Part shown: in pieces, positions 22,965-34,850 of the stretch
Numbering within the stretch: the stretch's first letter is position 1
Layout: each line of letters starts with the position of its first letter
The notes under the pieces: generated by a model
The model's input: only the letters and a program-made list of their open reading frames with translations
Database searches by the model: none
What the model was told of the DNA's origin: nothing
Translations under genes and position numbers: made by a program
DNA from: Athripsodes cinereus
Lineage: Eukaryota > Arthropoda > Insecta > Trichoptera > Leptoceridae
Length of the DNA: 64,000 nucleotides
NCBI GenBank assembly: GCA_947579605.1
Contig: OX388314.1
Location: 24,004,000-24,067,999, forward strand
Direction: 5' to 3'

Positions 22965-23484
22965 ACATCAATTACACACACAATATTGAGTAAAAAGAAA
23001 AACTATTGGAAAATGTGAATGGCCTAACTTCGGATTTGAAATAATGTAAATTGAGCCAATTTTTGCAATGACGCATAAGCATAGAAGTGTCTCGAAACTC
23101 AGAATGCAACTATGAACTAAATATATGATTTAATATATTTTTTTTCGGGTCACAAGTTTCAATTTATATGACTGATATAATGTTAGTCAGTTATGCCGTA
23201 AATAGAATCAGTTGTGTTGATAAATCAGATGATAAGCCACGTTCATTATAATATGATTAATGGTACAATATTTATGCATATCAATGACTTCTGGAAACGC
23301 AGAAATAAAGTATTGACTACATAGGCATGTATAGAAAAAATAGAAAGAAATATCGTTGAAAAACATATCTAGAAATATTAATTAATCTGTAATAAAACCA
23401 TCATGAACCCCCTTAACGAAAATACAAATAGTGACACAAGGGCTTATATAAGTACATAATATTGTTAACAAAATTGGATTGTTA

Positions 23485-23612
23485 TTTATTTATTTATTCA
23501 TTCCTTACTATATATACACTGATCACAATACATGCAATTTCATAGAAAAATGCATCCAAGTTAAATACAATCAATATACAGAAGGCGAGTTTATCGCAAA
23601 GGATATTGTCCC
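23485..23612 (-). repeat. LINE-J 3' end
   Basis: TTTATTTATTCATTCCTTAC, ATACAATCAATATACAGAAG and GGCGAGTTTATCGCAAAGGA. This is the reverse-strand LINE-J tail with the GCGATAAACTCGCC-type block. Confidence 0.65.
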
Positions 23613-24059
23613 TTTATTGTTGAAATGGAACCCCAGAAAAACGGAGTGGATGGAATGTTTGAAAAAAATAATTAATTTTTTTTGTTTTTGAAATTAAACC
23701 TAATACATTTTTGAGTTAAAATACGCTCTCTAAAAGACTTTATATTTAAGGAAATGAAAGTTGACAAAACAAATAAAAACTACCGATAATTTCACAATAC
23801 CCTAGTGATTGTCGAATATGCAAGCAAATCGATGATAATTGCTTTAAATTATTTACACATTTTAAATTTGAACATGGCTCAACGTTAACCTGAATAAAAA
23901 AGAGATTACTGACACAACGACAAACTGATTTCAATGAGCATGAATACTTGATTACATATTCATGAAAAAAAATCGTTGAACAAATCAGTGATAAATATTT
24001 GAGAGAATTGTAACTAAACTTGACCAATATTTAACCAATACAAAGCGCACATGTGAAAA

Positions 24060-24235
24060 CATCACGTGCCCAATACTGTTATCAAAATTCTCAGTGCTTG
24101 GGTTCAACCCCCTGTAACTGGGGAGAAAGGTGATGGTTCCACACAGCCCGGGAGAAGAGAGGGAGTATCGATCCAAAGCAACCCTCAACCAAACTGAGGA
24201 TGTAACCATGTCTCACACACTCAACCCGGGAATGA
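24060..24235. other. GC-richer unclassified segment
   Basis: Contains GGGTTCAACCCCCTGTAACT, CACAGCCCGGGAGAAGAGAG and CTCAACCCGGGAATGAAAGA. The base composition stands out from the flanks. GGGTTCAACCCC resembles a box B, but no box A was found. A minus ORF (23985-24209) crosses it without a domain. Confidence 0.35.
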
Positions 24236-25852
24236 AAGAGACGGTGAATTAATCTTGGATATAAAAGTACTGGACCGTGACGGATCTCGGCACTGTTTCA
24301 AAATTGTTGCAGCCAAAAATTTTATATGATACTAAAACATATAGAAGATAACATAACATGATTTAAAATATATTATAATAATATGTAATAAAAATATTCT
24401 TAATTATGATCCCAGATAATCCTGGCTTTGAAATGAGGGTGACAGTTTTATATTACAAGTATGTATGTACGATTAAGAGGACAGAGTACTTCTATCTAAA
24501 AGGATTCAAATATCGTAAAATTTGAAGTACAAGGGTTCAGTGTTTTTAAAGTATTATATATATTACCTTTTATTATTTTTAAGCACTTTGAGTGTTTATT
24601 TTATGAAAAAGGATACCGCATCCCTCAAAGTAAAGTGTGGTGTTGATGATGATTACGATAAAAGAAGGACGGAAAGTAAACATCAAAATTATCCTGGGAC
24701 ATCTAAGGTTAGATAGATGGAGATGTTTAATAAAACTTCCGTGATACATTCTCTGTACTCTGAATTTAAATTTGGTAAAGTGCTTTGACATGAAATCTAA
24801 ACTCATCTTATAGGGATAAAAGAGGCAGTGTACACCATGGGTCAATCACATTAATTTTATTCATTAGATGGACACTCGTTTGTAATGCAAAGTGTTACTG
24901 AGTAAATGAAACCTTTTTTTTCATTAATCGGCTTTTTCACAGTAACCTGAGGATTGTCGCAACTTTTGCTTTAAGCACACCAGTCTTAAGTTTTATTCAA
25001 ACTTATTTGTAATATGCAATCTTTTAAGAGCTTTTTCACGATTCCTGTTTTTTTTTTTAAATCGCTTCTTTAATAACATGTTATTTGAAGCAAAGTATTC
25101 CCTCGGTATAAAATAACTCTCCCACACTTCTCAGTAGCAGTTTTAGTGTGTTAGAATACTCTTATAGCTTTTTCTAGTAGACACATAAAATTTAGAAAGT
25201 TTGCTACAATGTATGCTACCCTTCTTGAGTGTCTTGACTTTAGTGGCACAGAGGAGTCAATTTTTTATAAGCATTACACGCGGTAAGTTATTACCACACT
25301 AGCTCCTCATACATAAAGGGAGATGACGTGATCGTAAACAAATATTTGAATATTTGTTTTTGATGGATTTAATAAATTTTAAGAAAAAGTTTTGAACCAT
25401 TGGTAAGTAAAATAAATCTCATGCTCCAAAAAGCTTCATTTTATATTATTATATCCCATTGAAAGAATCTCAGAAAAGTTACGATCTACAAAAGTCGTCC
25501 ACTGAGTGACACAATAGATCGAGAAGCTTTATTATTGTAAAGTGCTAACATGTACTTACAGTACAGCTAGCAATAGAAGTCACGTAGAGCAAATAAATTT
25601 AGAGTTATCTCGTTACGTGGTCGGTTTTTATAATTACATACCAACGTTTTATTATTCCACAATATATTAATATATTATACATCTCGTGTTAATACTTGTG
25701 ACTTGTGTGTACTTTCTTTCAACATGTTCTGAGACATTTTTTTAACTGTACAAACACAGGATGGCTTAAATACAATAGACTAGTTTTATGAGATAGTTAA
25801 ATACTGATTAGCTTTCTTCACATTTATGTCAATCAATAATGTGACATTTCAC
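24236..25852. other. Intergenic sequence, nothing recognised
   Basis: Short ORFs, A/T runs and no shared repeat found. Confidence 0.45.
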
Positions 25853-26250
25853 ATAATGCGATGGTATGGCCATGTGGCCAAGAGACAACCTGAGAAGGTT
25901 ACCGGCAAGAGGCCAAGAGGAGGGCCAAAGCGCAGATAGCGTGAAGTTTTTTTTTTTTTTTTAAAGATATATCAGGATTTTGTTATACATCCAGATACAA
26001 CCTTATACACCTTTTACAGTAAGCTAAAAGCTTGTGTCGTGAAAGGGGAGTTTGCCGGCACCTGGTATCGAACCACTGACCCCTCGTTCACGAGGGCGAG
26101 GCTCTACCTTCAGGCTACCGACGAACTCAAACGAAAGTAGTGAGACAAGACATGCAGAACTGCGATGTTTCCCATGAGGATGCACTCGACAGAACCAAAT
26201 GGCGAAACAAAACAAGAGAGGCAGATCACACCACCATGAGGGACTAATAA
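25853..26250 (+). pseudogene. LINE-1 C-terminal fragment split by a SINE
   Basis: Left part (25853-25946) reads MRWYGHVAKRQPEKVTGKRP followed by RGGPKRR. Right part (26129-26250) reads VVRQDMQNCDVSHEDALDRT, then KWRNKTREAD. Together they are a typical non-LTR C terminus (W-x-G-H-V...R-P-R-G-x-P-K-R-R...D-R-x-K-W-R). The right part also occurs at 59682-59824. The interruption is the tRNA-derived SINE 25947-26128. Confidence 0.75.
25947..26128 (-). mobile_element. tRNA-derived SINE inserted in LINE-1
   Basis: On the plus strand a T run of about 16 bases is followed by AAAGATATATCAGGATTTTG, the body, GGTATCGAACC (box B complement) and GGCTACCGACGAACTC. Short flanking likeness (GCGTGAAG left, AACGAAAG right) is compatible with a mutated target duplication. 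It is younger than the LINE fragment it interrupts. Confidence 0.85.
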
Positions 26251-26509
26251 GTGCCCAATGAGAAAAAGAAGAATAATTTGACATAAGTAAAAAGAAAATT
26301 CTTGTCATTACATCTCATCATGCAGACCATCGAGGTACCTCTTGAAAAAAACGCTTAATAGTAATTAAACTAATATAATATGTCATATTATAACAGAAAG
26401 GATTGCTTTGCTTGAAGCAGAAAGATTGAAAGTTTACTAGCTTGTTAGTATAAATTTAAAAACCCTTTAAAAAATATAGAAAATCAAATTAATAGTAGAA
26501 TAGTTTTCT

Positions 26510-26640
26510 TCAGGGCTGAGTGGCCGTGGTCTCCAGAGGAATTTATGACCCAACGTCTCACTCACAACTGTGGCGGACATCTTCAGGGCATCTAGTAATA
26601 TTGTCATTTCTAAATCTGAACAGATAATCGAAGAACTTTC
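26510..26640. repeat. Unclassified GC-richer segment
   Basis: On the minus strand it reads GCCCTGAAGATGTCCGCCAC, GTGAGTGAGACGTTGGGTCA and ACCACGGCCACTCAGCCCTG. The CTGAAGATG...ACGTTGGG phrase resembles ends of some insect retroelements. Only this copy was seen in the window. Confidence 0.3.
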
Positions 26641-29089
26641 TGAATAGTAATAATCACGAGTCACCGTTGTGGTATGAAAGAAAATTTGTACTACCAGAAT
26701 AGCACGAAATGAAAAATTGCTTAGATGTTTCTGGAGTCATCCTGTACTGTATTCCCCTTTCAGAGTTTATTCAACTGCCTTTTTAAAAATAATGCAATGC
26801 TATCTACCTATTGTTTTGTAAACATGGATTAAATTTGTTGTAAACACGGGTCGGTCCGGCAGTCACGTTTGGTCATAACTTAATGTCATCAGCTATTTAA
26901 GGTATTCCAGACTATTTGTTTTATTTGGATCATGTTTCCGAGACTATAATATATGGACATTTCAAACAAATTCAAATTCAAGTCCCTTTCTCGCTTTCAC
27001 AATATTTTTAGTGGGATAAATGCTATTCGATTTAAATGTTTTGGCATTGAATTGAATAGCATGTCACGATTTTAGAAATTTGCAGAAAAACTTAGAAGAG
27101 AAACTAGCAATACCCTAAACATTTTGATCATCACAGTGTTAGTTGGAAGACATCACATTCTAGCGATAAACTCGCCTTCTGTACATTGAATTGTATCATT
27201 GATATTTTTATGATACTTTCAATTGATTTTAAAAATATGTACAGTGAAGAATAAAATAAATAAATAAAATTAAAAGTCCTCTGCTGACATACATTAATCA
27301 TGATAATTCATTACTATTATGATAATTTTCAAAATATTTTGATTAACCTAAAATTTTCAGTGAGAAATTTTTTGGCTTGAAAATAAATATGGCTAGGTAA
27401 ATAATTATATTTAGATTTTAAAATTAAGTCAAAATATTGGCTAAAAATGTAAAAAAAAATCAATTATAATATTTATTCAATTAACATTTCCATTACACTT
27501 ACGGCTATACTCATAAGTGCAGGTACGTGACTTTCCAGCATGCAATATTGTAACTTGTAACAGTATCAGCAATCAAAGTTCTCAGGCCTAGCATCAAGAT
27601 TATGATAGACATTGACGACAAAAATACCGATAATATAATACCATACATAGTCAGTATTACTAATTATATTAGGTACAGTAGTACAATATGCCCATAATAT
27701 TATAGGTGTAGCCTAGCTTGAAAACATGCTACGCATACGGAATAAACACAAAGCTAAGAAGAAAAACGGTGCGGATATTATTAGAAGTAATCTTCCAGTA
27801 AAACGGTGAAATAAGGGAAGAAAATTAATTAGATAATGACAACGTCGTGCAAAAGACATTTTGCAATAAAATGGCAAAATACACGGCGAAATTATTTAGA
27901 AAATGGCAACACATTTCAATACTTTTTGACATATTATTTTCGCACTTGGATTATCCTTTAGTTGAAAAAAACATCAAAATTTCTAATTGTTTTCTTATAA
28001 ATAAAGTAACGACAGATGGAGGCAATCTGAAACCTTCTAAAAACTTGCTAAAATACTTTTATTTTTCAAGAACACGCTTAACGAATGCAGCAAGACTACA
28101 CAGAATGCATTGGTTTCCCAGTTACATGCCTGGTCACTATGGCCACAGAGAGAGAACATAATTATTGTAAATTTACATACAGAGATTTGTTTTTACATAT
28201 ATATTTACAAACGAACTGAAGTATTTATGTGGGAATTGTCGAGTGGTTCAACGGGGATGGGAACTCGTTGAGTTGATACCAGATACCTGTTCTATAGACA
28301 CAAAGTAAACCTACTGGATAATGAGTAGTACTTCAGCAATAATTAATAAGTATAAGCCACCAGAGGTCATCATAACAGTGTTGTATGCCCTACTAAACGC
28401 AAGCCTTAGGGCAAAGAATAATTAAAAATTGGAAAAGACGTTGCTTCAGTGTATTTACATTAAACTAATACACTTATACATTCTTAATATTATCAATGAT
28501 GTTCTAGGAATATGATAAATGTTTTATTTAGAAAATTGTATACCTGAAATATTCTGCAAATAATATACCCACTAGAATTATAAACACGAGTACGCAGAAA
28601 GTCGATTACTGAAATCGAACATTAGACAGCTAAAAATGTATTCATATATAAATACTTTCTAAGTGCTTTCAAACTCAAACTATTTCACATGTAACTTAAA
28701 TATATGAAACATCATGAGGTTTAAAATTGACAACGTACCTTATTTAATAGTTCCCCAGATGGGACTTAAAGCCGTAACTCATTCTTTTTGTGAGGTGTGC
28801 GTAGTTTAATTAAGTAAACAAACGACACCAAAGTTACTAACCCGTTGTAGATATTTAGTATTCCAATTGCCAGGAACGTCTGATAATCATCTGTAATCAA
28901 CGATTCATGGAATTGGACAGCAGACAGTTTTCACCTTTAATTAAAAAAATGAAGCACTTTAAACACTTCAAAGGATACCTACTTCGTAGGCAATTATTAA
29001 TGATCAGATAAGTATTGGCATGCCGCAGTGAATCCCTATAGAATTTGCATCTAATTCATATTCGTAGTACTGCCGTAGAAATATTAACA
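26641..29089. other. Intergenic sequence around a LINE-J tail
   Basis: Apart from the LINE-J end at 27125-27270 I recognise nothing. An ORF at 27847-28161 (104 codons, plus) has no known domain; its C-terminal part is less A/T-biased than the background, but there is no second copy or splice context to support it. Confidence 0.35.
27125..27270 (+). repeat. LINE-J 3' end
   Basis: TTGGAAGACATCACATTCTA, GCGATAAACTCGCCTTCTGT, ACATTGAATTGTATCATTGA and ATGTACAGTGAAGAATAAAA with an AAATAAATAAA tail. It is a clear copy of the LINE-J terminus. Confidence 0.75.
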
Positions 29090-29340
29090 TTCACCTTCAA
29101 AGCTTGCAGCTGGTTTAATTACTACCACGAATACTACGACAAATCGTAGTCTGTTATTAGTATTATTATTACTCCTACTACTACTATTACGAACAAAACT
29201 ACGAGTCGTAGCAAACAGAGCGTTGTGAATGGAGTTGTATTCAGCATACGAAGCTGGAATCGACCACACCTTCATGCCACCCGACAGCGTTCCCGGACGG
29301 TGCAAAACATTTTTCCCCGTTCGTTCTAGCGGGTGGAAAG
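29090..29340. other. GC-richer single-copy segment
   Basis: Contains CTACGACAAATCGTAG and ACTACGAGTCGTAG (both self-complementary at their ends), AATCGACCACACCTTCATGC and GACAGCGTTCCCGGACGGTG. The composition differs from the flanks and I see no second copy. It could be a host exon, a regulatory block or a lone repeat; the evidence does not decide. Confidence 0.25.
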
Positions 29341-29884
29341 AGTAGGGAACTAACTGAACGAGATGTAATTTCGTTCATATATAAATATTATTATTGTATC
29401 AACGTTTACATACTATTAGTACTCGTGCACACAATCAGCATCTCGCACAAATGGTTTTCGAGTACGTATTTAAAAATACAATTATTGAGAAGCCATTTTG
29501 CGACGTGAGAGGGTTGTGATTCGAGAGGTAAATAAATTGAAAATATAACAATACGTACCTACTCAAATAAAATGGCAAAAGCAAATAAGAAATTAGAGTA
29601 CCCTGAATAGAATAGGTCTTCAATTTTTTTCTGTTAATTTTACAGCGTCCTGTAAAGAGAAGTTATAACAAATAATATATTTGACATTATTAATTCAGCG
29701 ATGAGATACATTGTCATCTATACTGAATGTCTCAATTTTAGAGACATGAAAAAGACATGTTTATAGAAATTAGAAAGCATTGAAGAGAGACCCACCTCAC
29801 ACCCACATATCTCAGGAGTATTAGACCACTATTTATCTGCACAAATTAGAAATCAGTTATTCTTAAATAATATTTACAACTACT

Positions 29885-30072
29885 ACCATGCCATCACGGT
29901 ATATGCCAAACGTGGGGTGGCAGTATAGACCAGCAACATGTAATAAACATGCAAGCTGTCCTCTCCGTGTCAACAAAAAATAAAGATATTCAAAATGGGT
30001 GGTAAAATAAAGATACTCGAAAACTTACGGAAAAGAGTGGAAAACCAATTCTTTGTCGGTTGCTATTCACGA
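29885..30072 (-). repeat. Family A repeat with internal deletion
   Basis: GCCATCACGGTATATGCCAA, AACATGCAAGCTGTCCTCTC, ATTCAAAATGGGTGG, then directly ACTCGAAAACTTACGGAAAA and CCAATTCTTTGTCGGTTGCT. The central block between GGGTGG and ACTCGAAAAC is largely missing compared with 22724-22964. Confidence 0.7.
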
Positions 30073-30699
30073 CATAATCATTAGATATTTTATACTTCCA
30101 AGAAAGAAATGAAATACTTATACCATAAAAAGCAAAAATAAAAAATATTTAACAAGTTCAAATTATCTCTCAAAAACTGTTAAATCGCAGAGATAACATA
30201 AAAGCTGGAGAATAAAAAAGTTAGCAATGAACAAAATGTTATAAAGTGTTTAAATGTTAGTGCTATGATACCGCTGCATATAATGTAAGCGTTTGAAAAA
30301 CAATTTCTAAACCAAAAAAGTTCTCTAAGTGGGTAAATAAGTATCATGTACTTGAAAAGGTTTTGGAAACATCTGCTCACAATTCAGGATGATGACACAG
30401 CAATCCAAAGGAGCGTCGTGTCTGCATAACAACAAAAAAGAAAGTTTTATTCCGGAAGAGGCAGGCGTCGAATCGGAAAATCGATTTGCGTTCAGAAGTA
30501 TTTATCATCGTTAACTTTTATATGGAATAAAGCTACTTTCAAAGCTAAATCACGAACAAATGATGAAACTTCAAAGCTCATTTTATAACAATATTATCAT
30601 CTTTTGCAGCTCTAACAGTTCCTTTAGACTTTATAAGTCGACATTTGTTTTGTCATTTTATCTACCTATTGAGAAATGCTAACCATACTGAATGTTATA

Positions 30700-31207
30700 C
30701 AGTCGATTCCGCTTAATTGGGACACATCGGGACTTGCGTATTTTGTCCCAATTGAGCGAATTTCACGATTTTTTAAATTCATTTATTTGGTTTTGGCAAC
30801 TAAGGCCATTAACCAGTAATACACACATAAAATTAAACAATTCACATTTTTTTTCAATAATTTTTTTTCATAAACTCTTGGAAACTGTAAATTACATATA
30901 GGTAATATAAATTATCATATAAATTACACATTTATGTAATATAAACTTTTAAGAAAATAAATAAATTCCTAATTACAATAATAAATGGGTAGGTATATAC
31001 AATTTAATTATCGAATTCTTTGTACATATTTTTTCTTGATAATATGTGTATCATAATATTATGTGCTGTGATATTAATTTTACTGTCCCAATTAGCGGAA
31101 TGTTGTCCCAATTAAACATATAAATTTACTATCGGTTTCTTGGTTTGGTTTCTGTTCTTTAAGATTTGTCCCAATTAAGCGATGTCCCAATTAAGCGGAA
31201 TCGACTG
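30700..31207. mobile_element. pogo/Tigger-like MITE with TA target duplication
   Basis: The ends CAGTCGATTCCGCTTAATTG and CAATTAAGCGGAATCGACTG are perfect inverted repeats (continuing with GGGACA / TGTCCC), each flanked by TA (30698-30699 and 31208-31209). CAGT termini with TA duplication fit the pogo/Tigger branch of Tc1/mariner. TTGTCCCAATT-type motifs recur inside both ends. The interior (508 bp in total) has no transposase. Confidence 0.85.
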
Positions 31208-31261
31208 TATTTTTTACTGACACAAAATGGACATCTTTATGTGTATTCATATTCGGCTCAG

Positions 31262-31330
31262 TCCAAGTTATTTTTTACGGATACTCGTAAACTTATAGAA
31301 AAGAGTGGATGCTTGATTCTGTTCCGGATA
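31262..31330 (-). repeat. Family A repeat, 5' fragment
   Basis: TTTTTTACGGATACTCGTAA, ACTTATAGAAAAGAGTGGAT and a degenerate TTCTGTTCCGG. This is the family A 5' end, truncated, just right of the pogo-like MITE. Confidence 0.5.
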
Positions 31331-31439
31331 GTATTGTCATCAACATTATTTATTTATTTTTTCATTCTACAAATACAATAATACAAAAGATAAAAGTAAG
31401 AATAAGGATTATCCAACTAGGTAGACCTGTTTAAGGATT

Positions 31440-31505
31440 ATTATTAATTATTGGGTTGGTTGGAAGATATCGCACTTCTACAATTAACTCGCCGATTGAA
31501 AAAAA
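31440..31505 (+). repeat. LINE-J 3' end, short fragment
   Basis: GGGTTGGTTGGAAGATATCG followed by CACTTCTACAATTAACTCGC. The tail is missing. Confidence 0.4.
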
Positions 31506-31571
31506 ACTATTTATATATACCATGTTCAATTTCCTATTATTTAAATTATTTTTATTGATGTAATATTAATT

Positions 31572-31850
31572 ATTCCGTGGAGTCCCCGGTAAAGAATAGG
31601 TCTTCCACTCTTTTATGTAAGTTTTTGAGTGTCCAGTCAAACTCCAAAAGGCAGGTGTTCGTAAAATATTACGTATAAGACAATTAACATCTACAATAAT
31701 TCAGCGATGAGTCGTCCCGCCCATACTGGATATCTTATTTATTATTGGCACGGAGAGGAAAATCTTCATATTAATAACGTGTAATTAGTCCGCTGGCTAC
31801 CCCGCTTGTGTGATGTACAGTTATGTATATAGTATAGTAGCTAAATATTT
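31572..31850 (+). repeat. Family A repeat, full-length copy
   Basis: CGTGGAGTCCCCGGTAAAGA, CCACTCTTTTATGTAAGTTT, AAAAGGCAGGTGTTCG, TTCAGCGATGAGTCGTCCCG, TACTGGATATCTTATTTATT and GGCTACCCCGCTTGTGTGAT. The start at CGTGGAG agrees with 22964 and 37629. Confidence 0.7.
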
Positions 31851-31871
31851 TGTGCTATATAGAGATTTTCT

Positions 31872-31968
31872 CTTCTCTTACGCCGTATCCCAAGTGGGGT
31901 AGGCAGAGAGAACGGAACGCCATATAGATCTGTCCTTACATACTTCTTTCGCTACTTCATTTTATTAT
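31872..31968 (-). pseudogene. LINE-3 C-terminal fragment
   Basis: On the minus strand it reads VAKEVCKDRSIWRSVLSAYP, then TWDTA. It is the same peptide type as at 54312-54530 (EAKEVCKVRSI, RSVLSAYP). The D-R-x-x-W-R-x-x-x-S-A-Y-P ending is a common non-LTR C terminus. It directly follows the family A copy. Confidence 0.6.
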
Positions 31969-32543
31969 TATTTTATGAGAGTAGAAAAGTATTGCATAAG
32001 AAAACAGTTACAATGGTCTAAATCCATGATGACAAAACAATAAATAAAGAAGTCTAATTCTAACAAAATTGTGACACATTATTATAAACAAAAGACAGAA
32101 ACTAGAATAGAGGCAGGTGCTAATTTTAGATCCAAAACTATGATGCTATTGTTAATAGGAGGGTCATTAAAAATCATTAACGACAAAAAATCACTCAACG
32201 TTTAATTATTTTTAATCTCTGGAGAGCCAACGTTCATTAAAATTAATAGGAAAATCATCAGATACTTATTACTATTATTAATTCTGGAAGCAGTCTCCGA
32301 GTGCAGCGTTGCAAACGTTGTTTTGTTGGCAAAATTCCATAAAACTATTCTCCTCTTCTCAACAACAGACAAATCGGATCATAATAATATGCAACTTAAA
32401 AAGGCTAAAATACCTATGCATATTGAATGTTCAAAAGGGTGAAATACTAATGCATATTTATTGCATGATGAAAATATGCATGATGAAAATATGCATATAA
32501 TTATGGGAGTATATCACCCAGATTTATAAAAGGTCTATAAAAA

Positions 32544-32718
32544 TATTGAAGGAGACCCACCGTCCACCGGGATACCGCATAAGTCTGGGGACTTCCATTT
32601 ATCCCAAATTCTACACTCAACAAATCTTGTCTTGAAGGGCTGGCCGGCCAAAACAACCCCGTGTGTGGAATCTTTTGACTACACTCCTCCGGTGTACCTC
32701 TAGCCGAGAGAAGCAAAC
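32544..32718 (-). repeat. Family B repeat, internally deleted
   Basis: GAGACCCACCGTCCACCGGG, AAGTCTGGGGACTTCCATTT, AACAAATCTTGTCTTGAAGG, GCTGGCCGGCC and GAGAGAAGCAAACA. It matches 16142-16366 but lacks the CACACCGGAGGCGCCATAGT segment. Confidence 0.65.
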
Positions 32719-32924
32719 AAAATAATAAATAGTTGTTTTCTTTTTTTATAAGTAGGTATATAAAAGATCTATAAAGTGTAATATGGGTTTCATGAAAAAA
32801 CTTAATGTGGAACCTTTAACTCAGTCGAATTTAGGAATACAAAATTTAAAATAACGCGTCGCAACTTATAAATTTTCTTATATGAAAAAATGTATTACTA
32901 TTCATTTTATTATATAATTTATCT

Positions 32925-33045
32925 TGGTATCATCCTGAATGTCAATTTTTTGTGGCACGGAGAAGACAGCTTGCATGTTTGTTGCATGCGGCTAATCTTC
33001 TGGTTACCCCACTTGTGGGATATGGCGTGTTGGGTTAGCAGTAGC
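32925..33045 (+). repeat. Family A repeat, 3' half
   Basis: CATCCTGAATGTCAATTTTT, GGCACGGAGAAGACAGCTTG, CATGTTTGTTGCATGCGGCT and TTACCCCACTTGTGGGATAT. Confidence 0.7.
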
Positions 33046-33563
33046 AGCAATTTTGTAAATTATAATTTTAATTTTGACATTTAATTTGGACTGAACTTAC
33101 TAAACGTGCCTGGCAAAGTATGCAAAAATTATAAAAAATATGATTGATTGGTAGAAATCTACACCGGGCAACAAGTACGCGATTTGCTCAAGTATTTTTG
33201 AATAAAAAATATTATTATTAAAAAAGCTAAAATACATATACAAAAACCTACAAAAAAAGACCAAAATATATAAACATATATGCAAGATATGCTATTGGCG
33301 ATTTTGCATAATTCAGTCTCTACTTATCAATATACAATAATATTATGTTGTAGAGTCAACGACTACCATAGAGAACAGCAAAGCAAACTTTGTATATACA
33401 ATATATACAATAACTAACTTTACCACTACAAAGACACTTGTCTAAGAGCACTTAGGAAATAATGGCCACTTGTAAACAGTGTGCACTTACCTACATAAGG
33501 AACATTGAATCACTTTTACTGATTTTCATACATTCGTGACATTTCAAAGGCTTTTTGAACCAT

Positions 33564-33790
33564 TGAAGAATTACCATTCATTTTACTGAAATTCAAAACA
33601 TTATAGAAAAAGATAATTAATTGCTAATACTGTAAACGTTTGAAGAATTACCATTAATTTTACTGAAATTCAAAACATTATAAAAAAAGAGAATTAATTT
33701 AATAAACCCTTGAAGAATTATCATTTATTTTACTGAAACATTATAGAAAAAGAGAATTAATTTCAATTAAACCCTTGAAGAATGACCATT
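33564..33790. repeat. Tandem repeat, about 3 units of 65-77 bp
   Basis: TGAAGAATTACCATT-like unit starts at 33564, 33641, 33711 and (partial) 33776. Each unit continues TTTACTGAAA...ACATTAT and AAAAAGA.AATTAA. Unit length shrinks from 77 to 70 to 65 by small deletions. Confidence 0.85.
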
Positions 33791-34721
33791 CGTTTTTTTT
33801 AATTCTTCTCTAAAATACGGAGACATATTTTTAAAAATTAAAAAGTTAAAATAGATATCCAATGTACTTGAAGAAAGTTGTTTGTAGTTCTGTATCATAA
33901 AAATCTTAAATTTAAATGTCCGCGATTTTGTGATGTACCTACGATAAATATAGATTATAGCAAAACAATGTATTTGAAAAAAACTTTGAAGAAGCGCCTT
34001 TATCTAACAGTGAAGAAATGAAGGCCAGCAGTAAGCAAGTATGAAAAGATATATCTTTTATTTTTTGTATCAAATAAAAAAAATAAGAACATTTGGTATT
34101 TCGTTTAAACTAATGAATATGGAATATGTTACTATTTCGACAAGACTCAAGTATTACGAATTTGGTAGCAAATTAATATGTTACCTATTTGAAATTAATA
34201 TATATCGTTTAATACAATATCGATTTAGTAAATGTGTTTAATCATTTATAATCATATTATAAAAGTCAAGGCAACTTTAAATTCACGAGCATGTCGCACT
34301 TAAATCAATTATTGTTCAATCTAAGGAATTTTGATTAATCGTGCTCTGCTATCGATAATATCATGTAATTATGCACTGCAACAAGGAAGTTAAGTCATAA
34401 AGAACAAAAAATAAAATCTGTGATTGATCGATATTTAACATTGATTATATTATAAGAACACAATGTGTTTATAAATTGGACATAAGAAATTTGTTTAAAT
34501 TCGAAAGCCCAGATGAATGTATCATGCGACCATTCTATTTATAATCTAAGTAACAGGATCTAATAATTATGTCTGCTAAAAAATGGACTTACGAATTATT
34601 TTGAACATTACGTTAAAAAACTAATGACAAACAAATTTTTGAAGTTGGGATCACGTTTCAGGCTAACGTTACTATTTATAGGTACTACCGTTTAAAGGTT
34701 GGATACATCTATAATCATCAA
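33791..34721. other. Intergenic sequence, nothing recognised
   Basis: AT-rich; short ORFs only. Confidence 0.45.
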
Positions 34722-34850
34722 CAAAATTGGTGAATGTTGTCCATGGATTGATAAATTTAACGTAGTCAGCTTAAATCCAATTTCTAATCTTTGGGACGCC
34801 TCTTTAAATTCTTTCGATTATCTGATTGGCATTATTTTCCAAACGTTGCC
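34722..34850. repeat. Family C repeat, diverged
   Basis: AATTGGTGAATGTTGTCCAT, GTCAGCTTAAATCCAATTTC, AATCTTTGGGACGCCTCTTT and TTCTTTCGATTATCTGATTG follow the order seen at 11268-11405. Confidence 0.45.

Noticed and set aside
22721..22981. 86-codon ORF through a family A copy
   Set aside because: Other full-length family A copies (31572, 37355, 43004) do not preserve this frame, so family A is treated as non-coding.
27847..28161. 104-codon ORF on the plus strand
   Set aside because: No domain recognised and no flanking signals; cannot be told from chance.
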